In this document: one piece after another, positions 46,190 through 53,964 of the stretch
Layout of the letters: each line of letters begins with the position of its first letter
Position numbering within the stretch: the first letter of the stretch is position 1
Origin: an uncultured Clostridia bacterium
GTDB taxonomy: Bacteria; Bacillota; Clostridia; Oscillospirales; Ruminococcaceae
Length of the DNA stretch: 64,000 nucleotides
Assembly (NCBI GenBank): GCA_947586185.1
Contig: CANPXN010000008.1
Location: forward strand, 1 to 64,000
Direction: 5' to 3'
The notes under the pieces: model-generated
What the model was told of the DNA's origin: nothing
What the model saw: only the letters and a program-made list of their open reading frames with translations
Databases searched by the model: none
Translations under genes and position numbers: made by a program

Positions 46190-46549
46190 ATGATTTTGAA
46201 TATAATTAATATTGCTCTTAATAACCTTTTCTTTTTCGCCCTGCATGTTGACAGCCAGAACATATTTCCCAAGCCGCTGTCAAAAAAAGAAGAAGAAGAA
46301 TATTTTAAGCTTATGGCTGAAGGCGATTCCAAAGCAAGAGAAAAGCTTATTAACCATAACCTAAGACTTGTTGCGCATATAATCAAAAAATATTATTCCA
46401 ACATAAAGGATCAGGATGAGCTTATTTCAATCGGTACAATAGGACTTATCAAAGCTGTTTCAACCTTCGACTATTCAAAGGGGAATAAGTTTGCTACTTA
46501 TGGGAGTAAGTGTATTGAAAAAGCAACGGTATCAACACGGCTCTCATAG
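46190..46549 (+). CDS. sigK: Sporulation sigma factor SigK, N-terminal part, interrupted
   Basis: 119 residues as it stands; the first 110 are SigK, the rest read into the element. GGAGGG precedes ATG. A hydrophobic leader (about 1-23, with LNNLFFFALHV) resembles the pro-sequence removed from Bacillus pro-sigma-K. Then region 1.2/2: LMAEGDSKAREKLINHNLRL, DELISIGTIGLIKAVSTFDY, and KFATYGSKCIE, where homology stops. The missing second half begins at 55667 with NEILMHFR, exactly what should follow CIE. Sigma-K drives late mother-cell genes of sporulation. Confidence 0.93.
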   Translation: MILNIINIALNNLFFFALHVDSQNIFPKPLSKKEEEEYFKLMAEGDSKAREKLINHNLRLVAHIIKKYYSNIKDQDELISIGTIGLIKAVSTFDYSKGNKFATYGSKCIEKATVSTRLS

Positions 46550-46665
46550 CTTCAAAAGAAGCAAAGCGAGAGCCTTTTTCAAATTCATGGAAAATCTATC
46601 GGAAAGTAAGCGATTACTTCTATATTCTCTATCGCTGTCAGCGTGGCAGAGCGACTTATGCTCCC

Positions 46666-47226
46666 TTGTATATCCATTCTTTTCGATTTCTTACAAATCG
46701 ACATTTGACAAAGGCACAATACTTTCTATATAATAATCCAAATCCCGAGGTGCTTTCAACTGTATCGGACAAGCTGAAGTGGTATCGGGTAAATAACGGA
46801 CTTTTACAACGAGATATGGCTATTGCTATGGGAGTTGACAGAACGACCTATTCCCGATATGAGGAAAATGTTCTTGAAGCTTATCCGTTGGACAAGCTTG
46901 CAAAAGCCGCTGAACTCTTTCACGTTGATGTGACCGCTTTGCTTGATGATTATAACTTGTTTCTATATCATGGGCAGGGACAGCAAATAAAAAGACTGCG
47001 TAAGTCTTTGAAGCTTACGCAGTCTGAATTTGCGAAATATATGGGAGTTCCGCTTGGTACGCTTAAAAAGTGGGAGCAGAATCGGGCGAATATTCAGAAA
47101 AAGTCTTTTGAAAAGTTTTTACAGGTGCAAAATGTTAAATCAGACGCTTTACAAGCTTCTGAAACGGGTTTTGAATCCTTTTCCGAAGCCCCTGCCCTTA
47201 AAAATAGAACGGCTCAGAAAGTCTGA
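46666..47226 (+). CDS. Double XRE-type HTH protein
   Basis: 186 residues from TTG 46666. The frame is open from 46519, directly at the element's left junction, and no good ribosome site precedes any start, so the true N-terminus is uncertain. Two helix-turn-helix domains: KLKWYRVNNGLLQRDMAIAM with RTTYSRYEE, and QIKRLRKSLKLTQSEFAKYM with GTLKKWEQNR. The open upstream part (KIYRKVSDYFYILYRCQRG) looks protein-like. On the excised circle this frame joins the recombinase frame. Confidence 0.7.
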   Translation: MYIHSFRFLTNRHLTKAQYFLYNNPNPEVLSTVSDKLKWYRVNNGLLQRDMAIAMGVDRTTYSRYEENVLEAYPLDKLAKAAELFHVDVTALLDDYNLFLYHGQGQQIKRLRKSLKLTQSEFAKYMGVPLGTLKKWEQNRANIQKKSFEKFLQVQNVKSDALQASETGFESFSEAPALKNRTAQKV

Positions 47227-47237
47227 TTTTCCCTTTA

Positions 47238-48332
47238 TTAATTTGTTGTATCAGAAGAACAAATTATTCTTATAACTTGACTTTCCTGATTAAAACCAAA
47301 TTCAACATACCACCTCATAGAATCATGATTAAAGTAATAATAAATTCGCTTTTCTCCAATTTCCTCATACTCATATTCCGGCTGACCATATGCTGATATA
47401 ACATCTTCATAGGTGGAATTTCCATCAATATATTTAGATTCACCATTTACCTTTCCTTGAAAATTATATTTTGATTTATCTGCGGCATTGTTATAATCTA
47501 CTTCCGCAACATGAATTTCTGTTCCGAAATTATAAATGCTAAGTATAAGTTCTCCATATGTATGAATCTCAGCATTATCAATATCTTGAATATAGTATTT
47601 TTCAGTTTCTTCGCCAAGATATGGTGAAATATCGCTATACTCGCCAATGTATCCTTCAATATTTCCATTAAGTAATTCTTCTCTGTCAGAATGAACCTTA
47701 TAGAATAAATCTGAACCATCAAGAAACCACATCGCATTTGAATCTTTATTAGTGTATACGATATCCGAATAAATTGTATCATCTAACAGTGTAAGCGTTC
47801 CATATCCTGAGCTTCCCCATGAATCGTTCTGAAACGTAAAGTTGATAATATTTCCTTCAATATACCCATAAATTCTGTCTGTAGTCGCAGTTCTTAATGT
47901 GGGAGCTGATTGTATCGTTGAAACCATTATTTCAGCTGTTTTATCGTCAATTGAAAATATTCTTACCTCCGAACCGCCGCCCGTCTGATAAATATCAGCA
48001 GAATTTGATATATCCTTACTATACCATGTCCCGATATATGATTTATAATCAATTGTATTATCAGTTGCTTCACTGGAATCAGATGTTGTAGCGATAGAAG
48101 TGTTTATTACATCAGTTTTATTTTTTGAACCGAATTTAACAACGCTGGATATTACTATAACGGAAACAGCAAACAGAATTAAAGCAGCAGCGATTATAAT
48201 CATTTTTTTATTTGATCGGCTCTTTTGAATTGTGGTACATTTTTCAATCTGACTTTTCATGCAGTAAGGGCAAAAGCTTGAAAAATCATGAATTTCTTTC
48301 CCACAGTAATGGCATTTTTTCATATTCATCAT
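47238..48332 (-). CDS. Membrane-anchored zinc-ribbon protein
   Basis: 364 residues. A zinc ribbon at 7-27 (CHYCGKEI, FCPYCMKS), one membrane helix at about 43-66, and a large outer domain with beta-rich sequence and a SmpA/OmlA-like end (YEDVISAYGQPEYEYEEIG). The start overlaps the kinase stop (ATGA), so the kinase and this protein are coupled. It may be the kinase's sensor or target. Function unknown. Confidence 0.8.
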   Translation of the reverse strand: MMNMKKCHYCGKEIHDFSSFCPYCMKSQIEKCTTIQKSRSNKKMIIIAAALILFAVSVIVISSVVKFGSKNKTDVINTSIATTSDSSEATDNTIDYKSYIGTWYSKDISNSADIYQTGGGSEVRIFSIDDKTAEIMVSTIQSAPTLRTATTDRIYGYIEGNIINFTFQNDSWGSSGYGTLTLLDDTIYSDIVYTNKDSNAMWFLDGSDLFYKVHSDREELLNGNIEGYIGEYSDISPYLGEETEKYYIQDIDNAEIHTYGELILSIYNFGTEIHVAEVDYNNAADKSKYNFQGKVNGESKYIDGNSTYEDVISAYGQPEYEYEEIGEKRIYYYFNHDSMRWYVEFGFNQESQVIRIICSSDTTN

Positions 48333-49033
48333 TTCAGACTCCTTTTCAGTTCTTCCGCAGTCTGAAAGCGTTTGTCAGGTGAAATGTGTATGCACTTTGC
48401 AATCACATCCGCAAGTTTACCACTGTATGGAATTTTATCAGAGGTTTCACCGGTCAGCATGACTTTCATCAGTTCACCTACTTGCTTAATATCCGTCCTT
48501 TTATCGCTGACTCCGCCATATTGTTCAGGAGCAGCATAGCCAACTGTACCCAAATACTCCGTATCTCTTGGATAGTATTTCTTATAAATTCTTGCAGAAT
48601 CAAAGTCTATCAATTTCAGTATTTGCGTACCGTTTGCTATCATAATATTTTCAGCTTTAATATCCCTGTGAATGATGTTAAAACTATGTAGAAATGATAA
48701 TACATCACACAATTCCCTTACAAGCCTTTTGACCTGCTTTTCTTTGTAAAGATTGTCGTTTATCAAATCAAGCAAAGTCACACCGTCAATATATTCTTCC
48801 AGAACAAGAACCTTATCCTCAAATTCTGTAACCTCTAAGATTTCAGGCATATTTTTATGTTTCAGTGTAAGAAGCTTTCGATACACCTCGGAATTACCTG
48901 TAAAAGTACGCTTGATAATACGTTTATGCAAAGTTTTATGCTCCAATACTACTATTTCACTTTTCTCTGTTTTTCTAAGACACGTTACAAATTGATACTG
49001 CTCATTCAGTACATTTTCAAGCCATTCGTGCAA
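48329..49033 (-). CDS. Serine/threonine protein kinase-like protein
   Basis: About 234 residues from TTG 49033, which GAGGTGAT precedes; GTG 49042 is the alternative. Eukaryotic-like kinase fold: a Lys in RIIKRTF, hinge VLVLEEYIDGVTLLDLI, catalytic loop IIHRDIKAENIM, and activation segment GTVGYAAPEQYGG. The metal-binding DFG is DFD (LIDFDSARIYK). No transmembrane or PASTA segment. The minus-strand -10 (TATAAT, 49064-49069) lies back to back with the -10 of the divergent HTH gene. Confidence 0.85.
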   Translation of the reverse strand: MHEWLENVLNEQYQFVTCLRKTEKSEIVVLEHKTLHKRIIKRTFTGNSEVYRKLLTLKHKNMPEILEVTEFEDKVLVLEEYIDGVTLLDLINDNLYKEKQVKRLVRELCDVLSFLHSFNIIHRDIKAENIMIANGTQILKLIDFDSARIYKKYYPRDTEYLGTVGYAAPEQYGGVSDKRTDIKQVGELMKVMLTGETSDKIPYSGKLADVIAKCIHISPDKRFQTAEELKRSLK

Positions 49034-49063
49034 AAATATCACCTCATTGTACTTGCTTTTTCT

Positions 49064-49081
49064 ATTATACCATGATATAAT
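49064..49081. promoter_or_regulatory. Back-to-back -10 elements, kinase / HTH
   Basis: TATAAT on the minus strand (49064-49069) and on the plus strand (49076-49081) lie 6 bp apart. Divergent polymerases would compete, allowing switch-like control. Confidence 0.5.
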
Positions 49082-49116
49082 GAAAAAGTAAATATTTTCA
49101 TGAGGATTGATGTAAC

Positions 49117-49554
49117 ATGAAGCCTAAAGATACGGAAAAATTACTGGAACTATTGAAAAAAACAGGAAGTATTGACCTCTATTTGCAGGAAAACAAGGAT
49201 TTTCTGCTTGACTGCAATATTAAAGAATATCTGAATGCGCTTATCAAAGAAAAGAAACTGACTGTCGCTCAGCTCAGTAAGGATTCCGATCTTTCAGATA
49301 GGTATTGCTATCAATTTCTTTCTCCCTCCAATCCTCGTATTCCGTCAAGAGAAGTTTTGCTCTGTCTTTGTATTGGAATGAAGCTCAATCTTGACGAGGT
49401 ACAGACCGCTTTGAAGATTGCCAAATATGCACCGCTTTATCCCAAAGACGAAAGGGATAGTATTATTCTTTTTGGAATTGATAAATCTCAATCACTTATG
49501 GAAATCAATGAAGCTTTATATGACAATGGTTTCAATTGCTTATGTGAAAAGTGA
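49117..49554 (+). CDS. HTH-type protein next to the kinase
   Basis: 145 residues; ribosome site GAGGATTGATG. The central part (YLNALIKEKKLTVAQLSKDS, then YCYQFLSP and PSREVLLCLCIGMKLNLDEV) is an XRE-like helix-turn-helix. The tail is helical. HTH proteins of this kind commonly neighbour small kinases in clostridia. Probably controls the divergent pair. It is 22 nt before the next gene. Confidence 0.75.
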   Translation: MKPKDTEKLLELLKKTGSIDLYLQENKDFLLDCNIKEYLNALIKEKKLTVAQLSKDSDLSDRYCYQFLSPSNPRIPSREVLLCLCIGMKLNLDEVQTALKIAKYAPLYPKDERDSIILFGIDKSQSLMEINEALYDNGFNCLCEK

Positions 49555-49576
49555 CTTTTTAAGGAGAATTATATTT

Positions 49577-49954
49577 ATGGAAAAAAATGATACAAAAAAT
49601 CAAGCGACTAACTGCTCGGTTAACATTACTGGAAATGCATCTGGAGTTCAAATTCAGCAAAATACATCACACTCAGCTCAGAGGCAGAAAATAAATGACA
49701 ACTTTAATTATAATGAAGTATCAGAAGTGTTAGAAGAAATTTCGAAATATGAATCATTATTTAATGATGTGTTTAATCAAACAGCAGAACAAGCAAAATT
49801 AGCTTTACATAACGCTAAAGAATCGACGTTCAACAAAGAAAACCCATCAAAAATAAAAGGCTTCTTGAATATTTTAAAGGATCTTTCCTTAAAGGTTTCA
49901 TCGTCTGTAATTGCAAAAGGAATTGTTGAACTAATTAGCAAATTGAGTGTTTAA
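49577..49954 (+). CDS. Small protein paired with the AbiTii-like gene
   Basis: 125 residues from ATG 49577, preceded by AAGGAGAATT. It starts with a polar segment containing NITGNASGVQIQQNTSHSAQ, nearly repeating a motif at the C-terminus of the next gene (YGNVQDTQIQQNTDYSTQ). The rest is helical with an amphipathic, mildly hydrophobic end (VSSSVIAKGIVELISKL) that might insert in membranes. 12 nt separate it from the AbiTii gene. Function unknown; a joint abortive-infection role is inferred. Confidence 0.7.
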   Translation: MEKNDTKNQATNCSVNITGNASGVQIQQNTSHSAQRQKINDNFNYNEVSEVLEEISKYESLFNDVFNQTAEQAKLALHNAKESTFNKENPSKIKGFLNILKDLSLKVSSSVIAKGIVELISKLSV

Positions 49955-49966
49955 TAGGAGGTTTTT

Positions 49967-50614
49967 ATGTCTGGAATTGTTTTAGATTTACAAAAGGAAT
50001 CTCTTGACAATAATTGTGATATATTAAGTCTATTAAGAAAAGCTTATCTAATCGCAAAAAAATTGAAGCTAAATGATTTTGAGGAATGGATAAATAACGA
50101 ATTGAATGGTTATACAAAAGAAGAGAACATTCCAAAATATAGAGTATTTCGTGGAGAATTAAAAGCATGGAATCCGTCCTATGGGTGGGTTCCAGTAGTG
50201 CTAACTGATGATAAATGGATTAAATTATTATTATTTCAAAAATCTTATGAATCTATATCCAATTTAAAAAATATATATGAAAATTCTAACAAAAATACAT
50301 TTATGATTCAATTTAACGGAAAAATTAATCAGATTTTATCGGAGATTTGTGACTTTGAAACAAAATTTGCATTGATAGTAGGATCTAATCAAATATATAG
50401 TATAATGGAATGTATTCGTAATATAATATTAGATTGGTCAATAAAACTTGAAAAAGCTAATATCATAGGAGAAGGATTACAATTTTCAAGTGAGGAAAAG
50501 GAAACGGCTAATAATATGCCAATTATCAATAATTATATTAATAATTTTTACGGAAATGTTCAAGATACACAAATACAGCAAAATACTGATTATTCCACTC
50601 AAAGTCAGTGCTAA
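49967..50614 (+). CDS. AbiTii-domain protein (abortive infection type)
   Basis: 215 residues; GGAGG precedes ATG. The N-terminal region (IVLDLQKESLDNNCDILSLL, RKAYLIAKKLKLNDFEEWIN, NELNGY) matches the AbiTii domain, found in abortive-infection and other phage-defence proteins. The C-terminus after about residue 185 is low complexity, ending in NNFYGNVQDTQIQQNTDYST. A terminator follows. Mechanism unknown. Confidence 0.75.
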   Translation: MSGIVLDLQKESLDNNCDILSLLRKAYLIAKKLKLNDFEEWINNELNGYTKEENIPKYRVFRGELKAWNPSYGWVPVVLTDDKWIKLLLFQKSYESISNLKNIYENSNKNTFMIQFNGKINQILSEICDFETKFALIVGSNQIYSIMECIRNIILDWSIKLEKANIIGEGLQFSSEEKETANNMPIINNYINNFYGNVQDTQIQQNTDYSTQSQC

Positions 50615-50626
50615 TTCACATTAAAT

Positions 50627-50654
50627 AAAGACGGAGTTTTTACGCTCCGTCTTT
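50627..50654 (+). terminator. Terminator after the AbiTii-like gene
   Basis: 10-bp stem AAAGACGGAG / CTCCGTCTTT with an 8-nt loop. Confidence 0.75.
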
Positions 50655-50676
50655 TCTCATATGTTATGATATGTAT

Positions 50677-50850
50677 TTAATTTTGTTTCACTTTGTCACA
50701 TATCATATTTACCAAACTTTTTGCCTGCTCCTGTGATAAATGCATATGATTCATATAATTTATTACAGACTGTGCATGAACTTCTGCTATATTTTTACTT
50801 AAAGCTGCCTGAGCTTTTTCTGATTTGGGATAATGTACAATTACGTTCAT
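50677..50850 (-). CDS. 57-residue element protein downstream of rep
   Basis: 57 residues, MNVIVHYPKSEKAQAALSKN and on to ...VNMICDKVKQN; TTAGGTGATTG ribosome site before ATG 50850. Small proteins with this MNVxVHYP start and helical body are seen in clostridial integrative elements near replication genes. Candidate accessory or excision factor by position and size only. Confidence 0.65.
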   Translation of the reverse strand: MNVIVHYPKSEKAQAALSKNIAEVHAQSVINYMNHMHLSQEQAKSLVNMICDKVKQN

Positions 50851-50901
50851 GTTTCAATCACCTAACCCTTTACTGATACGATATTTATCAATGTTTGTAC
50901 A

Positions 50902-51807
50902 TTATTCCTTTTTCTTTCTCTTTGAATTATACTGGTATCTCCCAATTTTATTTACTGTAACCTGTTCCTCTGTATTTTCATAGGTCACATTGATTTCACA
51001 TGCAGAAGAATATACTAAGGTTGTTTCATCAACAAACTTTAATGCTTTTTCATAGCTTGTTTTGAATCTTGTTGGCTGAACAATTCCTTTTGAATATCCA
51101 TAAAACCGCTTATTCGGCGGATAAAACTGCAATCTTCCGTTTTTAACAATACACGTCTTTTCGGTTTGAACTTTGCTTTCGCTTTCAAAAGCATTAATAT
51201 TTTTAAGCATTGCAGTAAAGTATGCTCCAACATTATCACAGCCGACTGTTTTACCAATCCATACATAGCCATACCCCCAGAGCTTTTCAATCTGTTTATG
51301 AGGAATGGTAAAATATCCATAGTCAGACGATTTCAATAATGCATGAATATGCCACGAGCCCGTATGCTGTGGCTCAATAATACAGATAAATTCCAAGTCG
51401 TGATAATGATAGTGGAGTTTTTCCCAGAACCTCTTGAAATCCTTTGAAGCTTTATCAAAATTTGTCATTTCCTCTGCATAAGTCAAAATAATATGAAGCT
51501 CATTGATTGCTCCTGTAAAATTAGTGTTGATAAGCTGACGAAGCTTTTCAAAGGAACGATTCAGATTTCTGGTATAATTCTTTTGGCGTTTCTGATATTG
51601 TTTAACTTCACCTGTTCTTTTATCATAGTATTCATTTCTGTTGATACGTTTGATGTGTTGAAGATTGTTACATGGCTTTCGTTCCAATACTTTAAGCTCT
51701 ACTACGTTTCCTGAAAGGCAAACCTCAGTCCATGCATTTTCATGGGGAGTATAGTCATGAATCTCCTTTACAGTTACCTTTGGTTTCATTTCTTTGTTCT
51801 TGTTCAT
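50902..51807 (-). CDS. Rolling-circle (HUH) replication initiator-like protein
   Basis: 301 residues from ATG 51807 (GGAGG 8 nt upstream). Rep motifs in order: LHIILTYAEEM (motif I), PQHTGSWHIHALLKS with the metal-binding His-Ile-His (motif II), and NVGAYFTAMLKN with the probable nicking Tyr and Lys (motif III). This would nick one strand to start rolling-circle replication or transfer of the circular element. The basic N-terminus holds a second Lys/Arg-rich region. Confidence 0.7.
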   Translation of the reverse strand: MNKNKEMKPKVTVKEIHDYTPHENAWTEVCLSGNVVELKVLERKPCNNLQHIKRINRNEYYDKRTGEVKQYQKRQKNYTRNLNRSFEKLRQLINTNFTGAINELHIILTYAEEMTNFDKASKDFKRFWEKLHYHYHDLEFICIIEPQHTGSWHIHALLKSSDYGYFTIPHKQIEKLWGYGYVWIGKTVGCDNVGAYFTAMLKNINAFESESKVQTEKTCIVKNGRLQFYPPNKRFYGYSKGIVQPTRFKTSYEKALKFVDETTLVYSSACEINVTYENTEEQVTVNKIGRYQYNSKRKKKE

Positions 51808-51810
51808 AAA

Positions 51811-51910
51811 CAAGACCTCCTAAATATTGAATTTGTAGAGAAGAAATGCTTCGCAATAAACTTACTGCTTGATTCCTTTTCAATTCAAACTCGAATAACA
51901 GGAGGTCTTG
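51811..51910. repeat. 11-bp inverted repeat upstream of rep
   Basis: CAAGACCTCCT (51811-51821) and AGGAGGTCTTG (51900-51910) are perfect inverted copies 78 bp apart. The first copy contains the rep ribosome site. It may mask that site in RNA or mark an origin. Confidence 0.5.
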
Positions 51911-52051
51911 ACTCCTCATATATAAATTGTTTACATTCTATTCATATCATTGCGGATATAAAAATAAATCCCTGATTTCTCAAGGACTTTATATATTGAT
52001 TCTGTTTTTCGCCGATGTAGCGGTAATAATCAAGTTAAAGGGCATAAAAAT

Positions 52052-52076
52052 AGCACTCCACGTTTTGTGAAGTGCT
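52052..52076 (-). terminator. Terminator of the second zinc-ribbon gene
   Basis: On the minus strand AGCACTTCAC / CGTGGAGTGCT stem with AAAA loop, then ATTTTTA. Confidence 0.7.
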
Positions 52077-52094
52077 GTAAATTCTCATATGTAC

Positions 52095-52859
52095 TCAGTA
52101 TTGTCCTTCAAAAGTCTCTTGACTAATTGCTTGAATCTCAAATGCCGGGTAGTTGTTAATAGTTCCACCTTGATAAAGAATATTATCATTATAATAGGAC
52201 TTATCATTGTATGTCTGAAGAATAGATAATGAAGTCTCATAATCAATGTTCGATGTTGCCATAATACTTGGAACAACACCAAATATCTGAACCATAGTTA
52301 AATCTGTACCTGTTACCGATGGCTCCCATAAAATTGAACACTTACATAACTTATTAGAATCATTATCAACATACAGCGATATAACAAAATTTTCTTCTTC
52401 GTGATAGTATCTTACAACATAAGCATCAGTAGAATCATAATCTGTATCATCCAATTCAAAAGATTTTGGCGTTAACTGTATATTCATTTCAGTTTCATAT
52501 TCATCACCAACCACTTTTAATGAATCATTAAAACTATCACACCATTCTGAAACATCATAATTAAAAGATAATCCATTATAGTTATCTGCTTTAATTGTAA
52601 GGTTTTCAGAATCATCACCACCAACAGCACAAGCAATCACAATGATAATCAATACAGCAAAAACACCAATTACAATCCACTTTGCCTTTGATTTTTTCTT
52701 GACCGCAACAGTGCCTCCAGAACTTGCAATAGCAGTCTGAAAAGCCCCTGCACCAATCGGATTTGCTTGTACAGTATCATTTGATTCAGCCTTTGTACCG
52801 CATTCAGGACAGAATGCAGAACCGTCTTGCATTTCTTTTCCACAGTTTTTACAAAACAT
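52095..52859 (-). CDS. Second membrane-anchored zinc-ribbon protein
   Basis: 254 residues. Zinc ribbon at 3-22 (CKNCGKEM, FCPECGTKA), membrane helix at about 65-82 (KWIVIGVFAVLIIIVIACAV), then an outer beta-rich domain. The layout is the same as the protein at 47238-48332 without obvious sequence identity in the outer part. It is the second gene of a pair, starting 3 nt after the PUA/EVE-like gene. Confidence 0.78.
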   Translation of the reverse strand: MFCKNCGKEMQDGSAFCPECGTKAESNDTVQANPIGAGAFQTAIASSGGTVAVKKKSKAKWIVIGVFAVLIIIVIACAVGGDDSENLTIKADNYNGLSFNYDVSEWCDSFNDSLKVVGDEYETEMNIQLTPKSFELDDTDYDSTDAYVVRYYHEEENFVISLYVDNDSNKLCKCSILWEPSVTGTDLTMVQIFGVVPSIMATSNIDYETSLSILQTYNDKSYYNDNILYQGGTINNYPAFEIQAISQETFEGQY

Positions 52860-52861
52860 TG

Positions 52862-53308
52862 TTAAACCTCCAGTTCATAATCAAATTTTATCAATTTTTG
52901 AATAACAGAAATATTTTTTTCGTTTTTCTCTTCATATACCGTATGGGTGCGATTGCCACCAATTTTAAATTTATCCATAGATAATGGAATATATGGTTTG
53001 AACTTCTTAAACCATATTACAGAAACGCCCAACTTATCAATAAACTTTTCAGAAATATTATCCACTTGTTTCTCACCTGAAACTATCCCTATGGCTTTTA
53101 CATAATATATTGGATTTGTTTCAGGCACATAGGCTTTGGCTATTAAGATATCCCCTTTCTTTATTTGCATTATTAGTTCGGCATAATTAGGCTTTTCTTC
53201 CTCTGAATACCCCATACACCAAAAATCATTGTCTAAGAATACATCAAGATATTCTTTTTCATTTGGAGTTTTTCCACCCCAAACAGTACCTACACCATAA
53301 AACCTCAT
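52862..53308 (-). CDS. PUA/EVE-like domain protein
   Basis: 148 residues from ATG 53308 (MRFYGVGTVWGG), which follows TTGGAGG; the longer frame has no such signal. The pattern W-x-MGY ... MQIKKGDILIAKAYVP ... IYYVKAIGIVSGE resembles EVE/PUA-like folds, which bind modified bases and recur in restriction and defence proteins. Confidence in the family is modest. It is the first gene of the pair with the zinc-ribbon gene. Confidence 0.55.
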   Translation of the reverse strand: MRFYGVGTVWGGKTPNEKEYLDVFLDNDFWCMGYSEEEKPNYAELIMQIKKGDILIAKAYVPETNPIYYVKAIGIVSGEKQVDNISEKFIDKLGVSVIWFKKFKPYIPLSMDKFKIGGNRTHTVYEEKNEKNISVIQKLIKFDYELEV

Positions 53309-53435
53309 ATTTATACCTCCAAGCAAATTTTTCTTTATTATACCACAAATAATGCCTATAGTCAAGATAAAATGCTTATAATAAATTTATTAGAATTTGT
53401 AAATCCTGTATAATAATAAGCAAGGAAGTGAAGCT

Positions 53436-53774
53436 ATGGAAAAGGAACTTGACTATACCGCATTGGGAATCAGAATTCGTCAGGCACGAAAGGAACGTCA
53501 TGTAACGCAAGAACAGCTTGGCGAATTGTGCGAACTATCAACTGCTCACATTGGTCACATCGAAAGAGGCACTCGTATACCATCTATTGACACATTATTT
53601 CGTATTGCTCAGGCTTTAGATGTCAGCATGGATTATTTGATTTTTGATTCAATTGCACCTGACGAAAATCTGTTTACTACAATAAATTCCATACTTCAAG
53701 GCAAGGATAAGCGAAAGGTCAAAACATTCATGACAATAGTTCGAGCCTTATCTGATAAAATCGACGAATTTTAA
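53436..53774 (+). CDS. XRE family transcriptional regulator
   Basis: 112 residues. Classical HTH: LGIRIRQARKERHVTQEQLG, ELSTAHIGHIERGTRIPSID, LFRIAQALDVSMDYLIF. A -10 (TATAAT, about 53410) and GAAGTGAAG precede the ATG. It is divergent from the PUA/EVE gene and upstream of the recombinase, a typical place for an element repressor. Confidence 0.88.
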   Translation: MEKELDYTALGIRIRQARKERHVTQEQLGELCELSTAHIGHIERGTRIPSIDTLFRIAQALDVSMDYLIFDSIAPDENLFTTINSILQGKDKRKVKTFMTIVRALSDKIDEF

Positions 53775-53778
53775 CAAA

Positions 53779-53814
53779 ATGCCCTATGATGATTATAACA
53801 CATCACAGGGCATT
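53779..53814 (+). terminator. Terminator after the XRE regulator
   Basis: AATGCCCTATGATG / CATCACAGGGCATT stem with an 8-nt loop. Confidence 0.7.
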
Positions 53815-53870
53815 CTTATTGCATCAATCTGCTGCAATTTCAAAATTTTCTCAAATTTCAAAAATACTGT

Positions 53871-53899
53871 TTGCTTTTTCACGAAATTTGCGGTATAAT
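53871..53899 (+). promoter_or_regulatory. Sigma-A-like promoter of the recombinase
   Basis: TTGCTT (53871-53876), a 17-bp spacer and TATAAT (53894-53899). No clear sigma-E element was seen, unlike the sporulation-controlled skin recombinase of Bacillus. Confidence 0.6.
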
Positions 53900-53964
53900 A
53901 GTTTTAGGGGCAAAAGCCGCAATGATAAAAAACCATATGAACACACACATAAGGAGCAAGCTTT

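Noticed and set aside
46190..46549. sigK as a decayed pseudogene
   Set aside because: Both halves are free of stops and frameshifts, and the junction codons match precisely. Decay would not keep a restorable frame.
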